A DNA stretch of 48,181 nt from an uncultured Flavobacteriales bacterium. Lineage in GTDB: Bacteria; Bacteroidota; Bacteroidia; Flavobacteriales_D; Parvicellaceae. Under the pieces are notes generated by a model. The model worked only from the letters and a program-made list of their open reading frames with translations, was not told the DNA's origin and ran no database searches. Position numbers and translations under genes: made by a program. Shown here piece after piece: positions 17,594 through 26,649 of the stretch (its first letter is position 1; the number at the start of each line of letters is the position of its first letter). The stretch is from contig CALJHN010000006.1 of NCBI GenBank assembly GCA_938075455.1, positions 1 to 48,181 of the forward strand, in the 5' to 3' direction.

Positions 17594-18109
17594 ATGAAAG
17601 ACGTATTAATATTATCCATCCCAATTGCAGGAATCTTAATTGCCACCTATATAATGTTGCAATATTTTCATAATAAAAGTACCAAAGAGAATGAAAAAGA
17701 GATTGATATTCAAAAAACAAAAAAATTTTTCCCATTACAGATACAGGCATACGAAAGAGTTATTTTATTTTTGGAGAGAATAGATCCAAATAATATGATT
17801 ATAAGAACTCATAAAAATGGAATGAATGCAATAACTCTGCATAGAGAGTTGTTAAAAATAGTAAGAGAGGAATATACCCACAACATGTCTCAACAAGTTT
17901 ATATAAATCCTAAATCTTGGAAAATTGTTTTAAATGCGAAGGATGAAACCATTCAAATTTTAAATGTAGCGATAAATAACCTATCTCAAGACTCCTCGGG
18001 ACTAGACTTAAGTGCTAAAATATTTGAATCTATTGCTTCCAAAAAAATAAGTCCAACAGAAAATGCAAGAAATTTAATAGTTAAAGAATTTCAAACTACA
18101 ATTAAATAA
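17594..18109 (+). CDS. Conserved one-helix membrane protein of Bacteroidota (DUF7935-like)
   Basis: A 171-residue protein with one N-terminal helix (residues 5-25), a short basic stretch, then a helical cytoplasmic domain. FFPLQIQAYERVILFLERIDPNN and LHRELLKIVREEYTHNMSQQVYINPKSW are strongly patterned and typical of a conserved Bacteroidota family that I believe is DUF7935; the number is from memory and unchecked. Function unknown. It stands alone, divergent from the aminotransferase (117 bases between starts) and convergent with the S46 peptidase. Confidence 0.7.
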   Translation: MKDVLILSIPIAGILIATYIMLQYFHNKSTKENEKEIDIQKTKKFFPLQIQAYERVILFLERIDPNNMIIRTHKNGMNAITLHRELLKIVREEYTHNMSQQVYINPKSWKIVLNAKDETIQILNVAINNLSQDSSGLDLSAKIFESIASKKISPTENARNLIVKEFQTTIK

Positions 18110-18139
18110 AGAGAATTATTTAATTGGAAGATTGTTATC

Positions 18140-18253
18140 CTAATCTGAATGATTTTCTAATAATCTTATTTGTTTATCAGTGTACCCTTTCAATTTCAAA
18201 ATTTCCCTTAATGGTTTTGAATAATAATCACTACCAAGGAAAGACTTTTCTTC
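18140..18253 (-). other. In-frame open stretch after the S46 peptidase stop codon
   Basis: The minus strand right after the peptidase TAA stays open in the same frame for 37 codons to a TAG at 18140. It reads EEKSFLGSDYYSKPLREI and ends GYTDKQIRLLENHSD, with protein-like composition. There is no start codon of its own apart from two internal TTGs. It may be a former C-terminal extension, a remnant of a lost gene or chance. The rest of 18110-18139 shows nothing. Confidence 0.25.
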
Positions 18254-20440
18254 TTAATGTCTATCTGTTACAATATTCATCTCGTCAATTAAATGTTTTG
18301 CACCAGCATACTTGTCAATAATAAATAAAGAATACCTTATATCTACAGAAATTGTTCTTTGAATATTAGGCTCAAAATAGATATCTCCGCTCATTGCTTC
18401 CCAATTACCATCAAAAGCAGTACCAATTAACTCTCCATGAGCATTAATAACTGGGCTTCCAGAATTTCCACCTGTAATATCGTTATTAGAGAGGAAGCCT
18501 ACCGGTAATTTCCCATCTTCTTTTCTTGCATATGGTCCAAAATCCTTATTGTTATATAGATCCTTAAGTTTTTGAGGAACATAAAATTCATGGTTTTTAT
18601 CCTCCGTTATTACTTCCTTTTGCATCACTCCTTCTAAAGTGGTATAAAAATCATAATGAACAGCATCAGCTGGGTCGTAAGGAAGAACATTTCCATAAGT
18701 AAAACGCATGGTTGAATTTGCATCAGAGGCCTTGTTCATTCCCATTTTTTGTAAACCATCTACAAACAATCTCATTCCTTTATTGTAATCACTATCAAAA
18801 GTTGATTTAGGAGTCATTACTTTTGCTCTAAAGACGTCTAAAAATTCGTTTTTTAATTGATATACAAGATCTTTTTCTATCATTTTCACAGAAAGTTTAT
18901 CACTAAAAAGCCATGACTTAAATAAATCGAAAGATTTAAATGGACTTTTCTTGAAATAATTTGAAGCAAATTTTTTGAAATCTCCTTTGTATTTATCGTT
19001 TAAACTTATTAATAGTTCTGGCTGAAATTCTTTTGGCACATCATTAGAATAAAGTGAAAGTACTGCCGCTAAAGTATTTTCATCTATTGTTGCATTATAA
19101 TCCTTATAAAATGATTCGGCTACCTTTAAGAAATTATCTTTTGCATCCTCAACACCCTCTCCAGAATTAAGGGCTTTAAATAATGCTGTTCTTGGGCTAA
19201 GATTTCTTAGCATGAATTCAATTAGTTCAGAACCTAATACAGCTTCTAGAAAATAAACTTTTGGAATAGTAAATTTGGATGAGTTTTTAAGTGCATTTTC
19301 AATTAGAATAAGAGATTCAGAATAAGTTTTATCCAACTCATTGTTTTTATACCAAGTGGTAAAAGAATTCTCTATTTTTTGCTTTTTATCAAAAACTCTA
19401 TTTTTAACTAGTTGTTCACTCTGGCCAATAAAATATTTCCAATAATTACTAACTCTTGCATACTTGGAAGCGTATTGTATCCTAACTTTTTGACTTTTAG
19501 ACATTTCTTGGTCCATAATGTCTAATTTAATTCCTCTTATTTTAACTCTAGCTGGTTGCTCTACATCTACAGCTTGTTTTACTCCCCAGGATGTTAAAAA
19601 TCTATCTGTACTTCCAGGATATCCCATAATCATTGCATAATCTCCGTCCTGAACACCTGCAATTGAAACCGGAAGAGAATGTTTTGGCTTTAATGGCTTG
19701 TTGTCTTGGTTGTAAGAAGAAGGATTGTTTTCCTTATCAGCATATATTCGAAAAATGGAAAAATCTCCAGTATGTCTTGGCCACATCCAATTGTCAGTAT
19801 CTCCACCAAACTTCCCAATTGAACTTGGGGGTGCACCAACTAATCTAACATCATTAAAAATATTATAAGTGAGCATGTAAAATAGATTTCCGTAATAGAA
19901 AGACTTAACCTGAACTGCAAAATCATCTTTATTTTTACCCTCAGAAACAGAAGCTTTTAAAGCACTCATGTTTTTTCTTATTATAGCATTTCTTTCCCCT
20001 TCATCCATACCATCTTTAACACCTTCTAAAACTTTATCAGTGACGTCGCTAATATTATTTAAAAACCAGACTCCGAAATCTGCAGGAATTTCTTGTTCTT
20101 TAGTCATTGCCCAAAAACCATCTGTTAAATAGTCATTCTCTGTAGAGCTATTGGCTTGAATTGTTCCAAAACCACAATGGTGGTTAGTCATCATTAGGCC
20201 TTGATCTGATATTATTTCACCTGTGCAAAACCCGCCACCAAGAGCAACTATGGCATCTTTTAAACTAGAATTATTGGCATTATAAATTTGCTCAGGGGTT
20301 AATTTAATTCCACATTCGACCATGTTTTTATAAGTTGCTTCTCCCAATAACATAGGAAGCCACATGCCTTCATCTGCTTTTACAAATAAAAAATTAATGG
20401 AAATAAAAAAAGTAAAAATTAGTTTGGTATAAAATTTCAT
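18254..20440 (-). CDS. S46 family dipeptidyl-peptidase, DPP7-like
   Basis: A secreted serine exopeptidase that releases dipeptides from the N-terminus of peptides in the periplasm. The signal peptide covers about residues 1-22 (FFISINFLFVKA), followed by DEGMWLPMLL, the typical mature start. Catalytic residues are visible: His in MMTNHHCGFG (about 87), Asp in GGDTDNWMWPRHTGDFS, and Ser in GGNSGSPVINAHGELIG. Eighteen residues after the catalytic Ser the sequence is FDGNWE; Gly here is typical of DPP7 (hydrophobic P1), whereas DPP11 (Asp/Glu P1) has Arg. Length is 728 residues, normal. It is a single gene with no obvious operon partner. Confidence 0.93.
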   Translation of the reverse strand: MKFYTKLIFTFFISINFLFVKADEGMWLPMLLGEATYKNMVECGIKLTPEQIYNANNSSLKDAIVALGGGFCTGEIISDQGLMMTNHHCGFGTIQANSSTENDYLTDGFWAMTKEQEIPADFGVWFLNNISDVTDKVLEGVKDGMDEGERNAIIRKNMSALKASVSEGKNKDDFAVQVKSFYYGNLFYMLTYNIFNDVRLVGAPPSSIGKFGGDTDNWMWPRHTGDFSIFRIYADKENNPSSYNQDNKPLKPKHSLPVSIAGVQDGDYAMIMGYPGSTDRFLTSWGVKQAVDVEQPARVKIRGIKLDIMDQEMSKSQKVRIQYASKYARVSNYWKYFIGQSEQLVKNRVFDKKQKIENSFTTWYKNNELDKTYSESLILIENALKNSSKFTIPKVYFLEAVLGSELIEFMLRNLSPRTALFKALNSGEGVEDAKDNFLKVAESFYKDYNATIDENTLAAVLSLYSNDVPKEFQPELLISLNDKYKGDFKKFASNYFKKSPFKSFDLFKSWLFSDKLSVKMIEKDLVYQLKNEFLDVFRAKVMTPKSTFDSDYNKGMRLFVDGLQKMGMNKASDANSTMRFTYGNVLPYDPADAVHYDFYTTLEGVMQKEVITEDKNHEFYVPQKLKDLYNNKDFGPYARKEDGKLPVGFLSNNDITGGNSGSPVINAHGELIGTAFDGNWEAMSGDIYFEPNIQRTISVDIRYSLFIIDKYAGAKHLIDEMNIVTDRH

Positions 20441-20504
20441 ATTTAAAATTTAATTTTGATTAAAATATTTTTTTAAAAATAATAAAAATAATACAGGAAG
20501 GTTA

Positions 20505-21146
20505 TTATTTTTTTATCATAATCATCATGCCATCACGAACTGGCATTAACACATTGCTAACTCTACTATCGGCATGCACTTTTTCATTGAAAGTTTTTAA
20601 TGCCTTAGTTTCAATGTCATTTTTAGAAGTTGGTCTTGTTACTTTACCACTCCAAAGTACATTATCAGCAATTATCATACCTCCTTTATTTACTTCTTCT
20701 ATAACTAAGTTAAAATAGTTAGAATAATTTTCTTTATCTGCATCAATGAAAACAAGATCCCATTTAAAATTCAACTCAGGAATTATCTCCAAGGCATTTC
20801 CAACCATCATTTTAATTTGGTTTTTATAAGATGATTTGTTAAAAAATTTCTGCGTAAATGACGCTAATTCCTTGTTAATATCTAGAGTATACAATACCCC
20901 ATCATTTTGTAATCCTTCAGCCATACAAAGTGCACTATATCCCGTGTAAGTCCCAATTTCAAGAATGGTTTTTGGTTGAATTGATTGAGATAACATACTT
21001 AATATTCTGCCTTGTAAATGGCCAGAAAGCATTCTAGGCTGAAGAATATTTAAATGAGTCTGTCTATTTAGTTCGTATAAAAGAGTAGATTCTTCCTCGC
21101 TGTGTTCAAGAGCATACTGCTCTATTTCTGAATCCAAAAACTCCAT
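20505..21146 (-). CDS. SAM-dependent O-methyltransferase (family 3)
   Basis: A 213-residue enzyme of the caffeoyl-CoA/catechol O-methyltransferase-like family. It has the SAM-binding motif ILEIGTYTGYSALCMAEGL, then YTLDIN, a WDLVFIDADKENYSNYF metal-site motif and GGMIIADNVLWSGKV, with the metal-binding Asp residues in place. The substrate is unknown. It begins directly after the yqeY stop (TAGATG) and is the last gene of the long minus-strand dcw operon. The same placement next to yqeY is known in Bacteroidota. Confidence 0.92.
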   Translation of the reverse strand: MEFLDSEIEQYALEHSEEESTLLYELNRQTHLNILQPRMLSGHLQGRILSMLSQSIQPKTILEIGTYTGYSALCMAEGLQNDGVLYTLDINKELASFTQKFFNKSSYKNQIKMMVGNALEIIPELNFKWDLVFIDADKENYSNYFNLVIEEVNKGGMIIADNVLWSGKVTRPTSKNDIETKALKTFNEKVHADSRVSNVLMPVRDGMMIMIKK

Positions 21147-21599
21147 CTAACTCAGAAGCTCTTTGGTGATTTTGGAAATCAAACTCCCATCTGCTTTGCC
21201 TTTCAATAAGCCCATTGCTTTGCCCATTACTCTACCAATATCTGACATGGAAGATACTCCAAGGGAATCTATAATATTTTTTAACTCTTTAGTCAATTCT
21301 TCTTCAGATAATTGTTTAGGCAAATAAATTTCTAAGACATTTGCCTGTTCAATCTCTTCTGTCGCCAAATCCTCTCTTTTCTGATCTACATAAATTTGGT
21401 ATGCATCCATTCTCTGCTTATACAGCTTTGATATGATTTGCTGAGCTTGGTCATTCGAAATATTTCCCGAAAAACCTTCTTTTGTTTTTTCTAATAAAAA
21501 AGCAGATTTGACAGCTCTTAAAGCAGCTAATTTAACTTTATCTTTAGCCAACATTGCCGCCTTTAAATCAACAGGAATTTGATCCTCTATTTTCCCCAT
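21147..21599 (-). CDS. GatB/YqeY domain protein
   Basis: A YqeY-type protein, related to the tail domain of the amidotransferase GatB that contacts tRNA. Motifs: DLKAAMLAKDKVKLAALRAVKSAFL, a family hallmark, and the C-terminal IGRVMGKAMGLLKGKADGSLIS. I set the start at ATG 21599 (150 aa, GKIEDQIP...), one base after the ftsZ stop. A longer frame from 21638 would overlap ftsZ by 38 bases and add 13 atypical residues. Its role is unclear; amidation or tRNA binding is suggested only by homology. Gene order ftsZ-yqeY is common in Bacteroidota. Confidence 0.9.
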   Translation of the reverse strand: MGKIEDQIPVDLKAAMLAKDKVKLAALRAVKSAFLLEKTKEGFSGNISNDQAQQIISKLYKQRMDAYQIYVDQKREDLATEEIEQANVLEIYLPKQLSEEELTKELKNIIDSLGVSSMSDIGRVMGKAMGLLKGKADGSLISKITKELLS

Positions 21600-21600
21600 A

Positions 21601-23241
21601 CTAATCCACGTTATCGTGTAAGAAACTGTTGTTGTCACTTAATCCAGTTTCTTTTTCTCCGCTATCGTTGATATTTTCCCACAAAGTATACCTTGAGCTA
21701 GATGAATCATCAGAGTATTTTACTTCCTTAAGGTCTACTTTTCTTCTTTTATAAGCAGGCTCACTTTCCATTTCATTTAGACCCAATGGAGATCTTAACT
21801 TATCTGTTGCTTTTTTTATTCTTTCTAAACGTTTGTCAGAAATTGTCTTTGATTCTACTTGCTTTACTTGGTCTACTATTTTATCCTCATCATTTGCAGT
21901 CATTAAATCAACTTCTAAAACCTGAGAATTTTCTGAGTGCTTTAAGTCCGTATCTGGGTTGGGCATTTCATCATCTTCTAGCAAGAATCTTACTTTCCCG
22001 TCATTTTGGTGTGTGTTTTCCTCAAAAATGCCAGAGTTATCAGATTCTTCAGGATCATTAGTCATTTCGTTTTCCTGAGAAATTTCATCGTCTTCAAGAA
22101 CAAACCTTTTCATTGTACTTTCTGAAGGGTTTAGTTCAGGGGGTTCTTCTAAACTTTGCTCAACATTATTTGTTACTGGCTCGTTTAACTGTTCTGATTC
22201 ATTAGTAATAATTTCTGGTGAATCGTCTTCTAAATTCATTATGTTTTTCTTTGGAGCTTTCATAGAAAGACCAGTATGAGGAGTTGTATTAAAGCCTGTT
22301 GCAATAATAGTAACACATAATTTATCACCAAGAGATTCATCATATCCATGGCCCCAAATAACATCAGCTGTACTTCCTGCCTCTTCTTGGATATAATCTG
22401 TTATATCTGAAATTTCATCCATTAAAACCGCTTGTGTTCCATAAGTAATATTGAGTAAAACATATTTAGCACCATCAATATTGTTGTCATTTAGAAGTGG
22501 AGAATTTAACGCGTTTTCAACACATTTTATTGCTCTATTTTCACCTTCTGCTTCTGCTGATCCCATGATAGCAACTCCACTATCTTTCATAACGGTATTG
22601 ACATCGTTAAAATCGACATTAATTTGTCCAGTTACAGAAATTACTTCTGCAATTCCTTTGGCGGCTATAGCCAAAACATCATCTGCATTTTCGAATGCAT
22701 TTACCAGTGTCAAATTTCCAAACATTTCTCTAAGTTTGTCATTGTTAATCACCAATAATGTATCTACAGACTCTCTCATTTTCTCAATTCCTTCTTCTGC
22801 CTGGGTTCTTCTTTTTCTTCCTTCAAAAGTAAATGGAACAGTAACAATTCCAACAGTTAGAATACCCATGTCTCTTGCTGCTTGTGCAATCACTGGTGCA
22901 GCTCCTGTTCCAGTTCCACCACCCATTCCAGCAGTTACAAAAATCATCTTAGTGTTTTTCGCAAGAATTTCATTAACATCCTCCAGATTTTCGATTGCTG
23001 CATTTTTACCTACATCAGGAATGGAACCAGCACCTCTTCCTTCTGTCAAGCTTTGTCCTAAGGGAATTTTAGTAGGTACAGGACTTGTGTCTAATGCTTG
23101 ATGGTCCGTATTACAGACTACAAAGTCAACACCTTTTATTCCTAGGCGGTACATATGGTTTACAGCATTACTTCCGCCGCCACCAACACCAATAACTTTA
23201 ATAATGGAAGATTGTTCTTTGGGTAAATCAAATTTCATCAT
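21601..23241 (-). CDS. ftsZ: Cell division protein FtsZ
   Basis: The tubulin-like GTPase that forms the division ring. The N-terminal IKVIGVGGGGSNAVNHM and the tubulin signature GMGGGTGTGAAPVIA (residues 105-119) are intact, as are the T7-loop residues around GQINVDFNDVNTVM. The core ends near residue 325. An acidic linker of about 200 residues follows, and the C-terminal peptide is NNSFLHDNVD, as in other flavobacteria. The linker repeats RF(V/L)LEDDE at 379-386 and 418-425. Total 546 residues, long for FtsZ but usual in this group. Two consecutive ATGs (23241, 23238) could start it. It follows ftsA by 17 bases. Confidence 0.97.
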   Translation of the reverse strand: MMKFDLPKEQSSIIKVIGVGGGGSNAVNHMYRLGIKGVDFVVCNTDHQALDTSPVPTKIPLGQSLTEGRGAGSIPDVGKNAAIENLEDVNEILAKNTKMIFVTAGMGGGTGTGAAPVIAQAARDMGILTVGIVTVPFTFEGRKRRTQAEEGIEKMRESVDTLLVINNDKLREMFGNLTLVNAFENADDVLAIAAKGIAEVISVTGQINVDFNDVNTVMKDSGVAIMGSAEAEGENRAIKCVENALNSPLLNDNNIDGAKYVLLNITYGTQAVLMDEISDITDYIQEEAGSTADVIWGHGYDESLGDKLCVTIIATGFNTTPHTGLSMKAPKKNIMNLEDDSPEIITNESEQLNEPVTNNVEQSLEEPPELNPSESTMKRFVLEDDEISQENEMTNDPEESDNSGIFEENTHQNDGKVRFLLEDDEMPNPDTDLKHSENSQVLEVDLMTANDEDKIVDQVKQVESKTISDKRLERIKKATDKLRSPLGLNEMESEPAYKRRKVDLKEVKYSDDSSSSRYTLWENINDSGEKETGLSDNNSFLHDNVD

Positions 23242-23258
23242 GATTTTATTTTTAATTG

Positions 23259-24521
23259 TTAATCTACTTTTTCGTCAAAAAATGTCTTAATCTTTTCAAA
23301 AAAGCTTCCCTTGTTTTTTTGGGAATGCATTCTAGTATTTATTTTTTCGTTTCTTGACTTTAATAATTCAAATTTTTCAAATCCTTTGGCAACTAACCCA
23401 ACACCTGTAGCAAATAAAGGGGAAGTAACATTAATATTAGTATTGGAACTCAAATGCTCATTTGGATAACCAACCCTAGAATCCATTCCTGTTGTAAATT
23501 CAATCAATTGATTCATATGCTTAAGTTGAGATCCTCCTCCTGTTACAACGATTCCACCAATTAATTTTTTCTCAAACCCAGAATTTTTAATTTCATAATA
23601 AATATGTTCTAATATTTCTGACATTCTAGCATTGATAATATTTGCTAAATTCATGACTGATATCTCTTTTGGGTCTCTTCCTCTCAATCCAGGAATACAA
23701 ACTACTTCGTTGTCTTGATTAGTTTGAGTGACTGCAGCCCCAAACTTAGTTTTTAAAAGTTCTGCTTGCCTATGCATAATTGTGCAACCTTCTTTAATAT
23801 CTTCTGTGATCACATTTCCCCCAAAAGGGATTACTGCAGTATGTCTAATAATTCCATCGTGGAAAATTGCAATATCAGTAGTTCCTCCTCCTATATCAAC
23901 CAAAGCTACACCAGCTTCTTTTTCTTCATTGCTAATCACTGCCGAGGAAGAAGCAAGTGGTTCAAGAACTAATTCTGCCACCTCAAGACCAGCTTTACTA
24001 ACACACTTGAATATATTTTTGGCAGCTGCCATTTGGCCAGTAATAATATGGAAATTTGCCTCTAACTGAACTCCGGACATTCCTATAGGGTCTTTTATTC
24101 CTGGCTGTCTATCGACAATATATTCCTGAGGTAAAACATGAATAATTTCTTCACCAGGCATCATCACTAATTTATACATGTCTTCAATTAGCTCATCTAC
24201 ATCTTTTTGAGAAATTTCTTCCTCAATAGAATCTCTAGTAATCATTCCCCTATGCTGAAGACTTTTAATATGTTGACCAGCAATTCCGACATTTACCACT
24301 TTTATTTCTATACCAGATTTAGATTCAGCCTCTTCGACTGCAGATCTTATTGACTGAACAGTCTTTTCAATATTAGAGACTACTCCTCTAGTAACTCCTA
24401 AACTAGGCGCCTTACCAATGCCCAATATTTCAATTTTCCCATGATCAGTTTTTCTCCCAACCAAACAAGCAATTTTAGTGGTTCCAATATCTAGTCCTAC
24501 AATTATTTCTGGTGCATCCAT
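23259..24521 (-). CDS. ftsA: Cell division protein FtsA
   Basis: An actin-like ATPase that tethers FtsZ to the membrane. Phosphate motif 1 is IVGLDIGTTKIACLVGRK at the N-terminus, phosphate 2 VALVDIGGGTTDIAIF, and the adenosine motif GGIVVTGGGSQLKHM. The SHS2-type 1C domain lies between (GIAGQHIKSLQHRGM). The C-terminal tail KGSFFEKIKTFFDEKVD is an amphipathic helix as expected for the membrane-targeting sequence. 420 residues. It starts one base after the ftsQ stop. Confidence 0.96.
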   Translation of the reverse strand: MDAPEIIVGLDIGTTKIACLVGRKTDHGKIEILGIGKAPSLGVTRGVVSNIEKTVQSIRSAVEEAESKSGIEIKVVNVGIAGQHIKSLQHRGMITRDSIEEEISQKDVDELIEDMYKLVMMPGEEIIHVLPQEYIVDRQPGIKDPIGMSGVQLEANFHIITGQMAAAKNIFKCVSKAGLEVAELVLEPLASSSAVISNEEKEAGVALVDIGGGTTDIAIFHDGIIRHTAVIPFGGNVITEDIKEGCTIMHRQAELLKTKFGAAVTQTNQDNEVVCIPGLRGRDPKEISVMNLANIINARMSEILEHIYYEIKNSGFEKKLIGGIVVTGGGSQLKHMNQLIEFTTGMDSRVGYPNEHLSSNTNINVTSPLFATGVGLVAKGFEKFELLKSRNEKINTRMHSQKNKGSFFEKIKTFFDEKVD

Positions 24522-24522
24522 T

Positions 24523-25305
24523 TTAGTTTCTTTTTGAGCAGATTATTTGATTTTCGTATATAAGATTAAGTGTATCGTACTTATTTAAGTCTTTTGGCTG
24601 GGGGCCATTTTTATAAAAAAGTTTAATTTTTTTAAATTTCTTTTCCATATTTTCTGTTGATCCAAATAATATTCTTTGGTTACCTATTCTTGGAATAAGT
24701 TCAAAGTAGCCATTATTGTTGATATAGATTTGAACAATTTGAGATTTTAAGAACGAGTCATTGTTAATTAATTTACTCATTTTATAAATTTTTTGAAAAT
24801 CTAAAGACTTATGAAGGCTATCTAAGTCATAAAAATTTAATGCGTCTGGAATATTAATTTTACCAGAAAAAACCGGGACTCTGGAGACATAAGTGCTACA
24901 AATTGGCATAAGATATCCATTATCATCTACATAAAAATTCTTCTCAAAGACAGGGCTTACAAACCTAGCAATTGGGGTTCTTTTTCTAATATAAACTACT
25001 AAATTTCCATTGTTGTTAAAATAAACTTCAGCACTATTAATTGCAGAATGATTTAAAAGTTTTCTTTCAATTTGAGAAAAATTAATTTCGTGCTTTAAGG
25101 TTACTTTTTCAACAATCCCCATTGAAGACAATATAGAATTCACTTCTGATTTTGTAATAAATTCATGATGATTATCCTCAATAAAATTAATTTGCACTTT
25201 CTTAAGTTTAATATCTTGGTAAAAATTGGAAACAAAACCAGACAAAACAATCCACCCTGAGATAATAGAAATCCAAAAAAATATTTTACCTGTTTTCTTA
25301 AACAT
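24523..25305 (-). CDS. ftsQ: Cell division protein FtsQ
   Basis: A divisome protein with one N-terminal helix (about residues 8-27) and a periplasmic POTRA-like and beta domain. The POTRA part is seen in LKKVQINFIEDNHHEFITKSEV...ILSSM, and the beta domain in NSAEVYFNNNGNLVVYIRKRTPIARF, typical of FtsQ/DivIB. 260 residues. It is diverged at sequence level, but its place between murC and ftsA makes the call firm. Its ATG directly follows the murC TGA. Confidence 0.9.
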   Translation of the reverse strand: MFKKTGKIFFWISIISGWIVLSGFVSNFYQDIKLKKVQINFIEDNHHEFITKSEVNSILSSMGIVEKVTLKHEINFSQIERKLLNHSAINSAEVYFNNNGNLVVYIRKRTPIARFVSPVFEKNFYVDDNGYLMPICSTYVSRVPVFSGKINIPDALNFYDLDSLHKSLDFQKIYKMSKLINNDSFLKSQIVQIYINNNGYFELIPRIGNQRILFGSTENMEKKFKKIKLFYKNGPQPKDLNKYDTLNLIYENQIICSKRN

Positions 25306-26649
25306 TCAAAACATTTTTTTTATTTGTTCTGGCCATTTGTCAATATCTCCAGCTCCAATTGTAATTAAAACCATATCTATCTCTCTATTTAAGAACTTGA
25401 AAAGTTCATCTACAGAATTAATTAGTCGCTTATTTGTATTTTTAATTTTTTGCATTAAAACCGAGGAATCTATTCCATCTATTGGAGCTTCTCTTGCTGG
25501 ATAAATGGGTAACAAAAAAATTTCATCAAATCCAGACAAACTTTCTGCAAAATAATCCATGAAATCTCTAGTTCTAGAAAATAAATGTGGTTGAAACACC
25601 CCAACGATTATTTTTTGGGGGTAAAAAGACTTTACAGCATTTAATAGAGAATAAATCTCTTTTGGGTGATGAGCATAATCATCGATGTATATAAATTTAG
25701 GAAGACTTAGCTGAATATCGAATCTTCTTTTAACTCCTGAATAACTTTTTAGTCCATTTTTTATACTTTCAACAGTTATACCATTAATTAAACACGCTAA
25801 AATAGAACCTGCAGCATTTAATAAATTATAACTTCCAGGCATTTTAAATTTGAAATTCTCGTAGGTTTGATTTTTAAAAACAATATCAAATAAATACAAG
25901 CCTTCTTTAATTTGAATATTTATAATTTGTAAATCATTGTCTTTTTTAAAGCCATAAGACAAATTTTCCTGAAAAAAATGACTAATATTTTCTTCTACTA
26001 TCAACTTTTTATTATCACTCAATAAATTTGTAAAATCCTTAAATGCATTTACCAAGGAATCTTGATTTTCATAAATATCCAAATGATCTGAATCCATAGA
26101 TGTTAATACAATAGTATCTGGAAATAGATTCATAAATGACCGGTCGTATTCGTCCGCCTCCACTACCGAAAAATTTCCTTCTCCTATTAAAAAATTGGAC
26201 TTATAATTTGATGTTACTCCACCTATAAAGCAAAGTCCATTTTTGTTGTCTGATGTTAAAATATGAGCAATAATAGAACTAGTTGTAGTTTTGCCATGAG
26301 TTCCTCCAACTGCAATAGTATCTAGTGGTTTTGTTATTTCACCAAGGATTTGAGATCTTTTTAATAAAGGAACTTGGGATTTTTTAAAATATTCGAAATA
26401 GATGTTTTTTGGATTTATTGCAGGTGTAAAAATTGTCAATTGAATATTTTCAAGGTCTTTTAAAGAATCTATATTTTCATCATAAGATATTTCAACCCCG
26501 ATTTTTTCTAACTCTTTAGTTAACTCTGTTTTACTTCTATCATAACCACTAACCTTAGCCCCCTGATTTACAAAATAATGAGCCAATGCGCTCATACCTA
26601 TCCCTCCTATTCCAATAAAATATATTGATTTATAATTATCTAAATTCAT
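25306..26649 (-). CDS. murC: UDP-N-acetylmuramate--L-alanine ligase MurC
   Basis: It adds L-alanine to UDP-MurNAc in the cytoplasm. The N-terminal nucleotide fold is IYFIGIGGIGMSALAHYF; the ATP-binding P-loop VGGTHGKTTTSSIIAHIL is near residue 115; then VVEADEYDRSF, DHLDIY, and YDDYAHHPKEI in the C-terminal part. All three Mur ligase domains are present in 447 residues. The start overlaps the murG stop by one base (TAATG), and ftsQ follows without a gap. Confidence 0.97.
   Translation of the reverse strand: MNLDNYKSIYFIGIGGIGMSALAHYFVNQGAKVSGYDRSKTELTKELEKIGVEISYDENIDSLKDLENIQLTIFTPAINPKNIYFEYFKKSQVPLLKRSQILGEITKPLDTIAVGGTHGKTTTSSIIAHILTSDNKNGLCFIGGVTSNYKSNFLIGEGNFSVVEADEYDRSFMNLFPDTIVLTSMDSDHLDIYENQDSLVNAFKDFTNLLSDNKKLIVEENISHFFQENLSYGFKKDNDLQIINIQIKEGLYLFDIVFKNQTYENFKFKMPGSYNLLNAAGSILACLINGITVESIKNGLKSYSGVKRRFDIQLSLPKFIYIDDYAHHPKEIYSLLNAVKSFYPQKIIVGVFQPHLFSRTRDFMDYFAESLSGFDEIFLLPIYPAREAPIDGIDSSVLMQKIKNTNKRLINSVDELFKFLNREIDMVLITIGAGDIDKWPEQIKKMF

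Noticed and set aside
21600..21638. Longer YqeY start at 21638
   Set aside because: The extra 13 residues lie in the ftsZ 3' end; the ATG at 21599 fits family length and the operon spacing.
22451..23101. 216-codon open frame on the plus strand
   Set aside because: It is fully antisense to the GTPase core of ftsZ, and its sequence is Ser/Pro/Thr-rich without motifs, as expected from a shadow frame.
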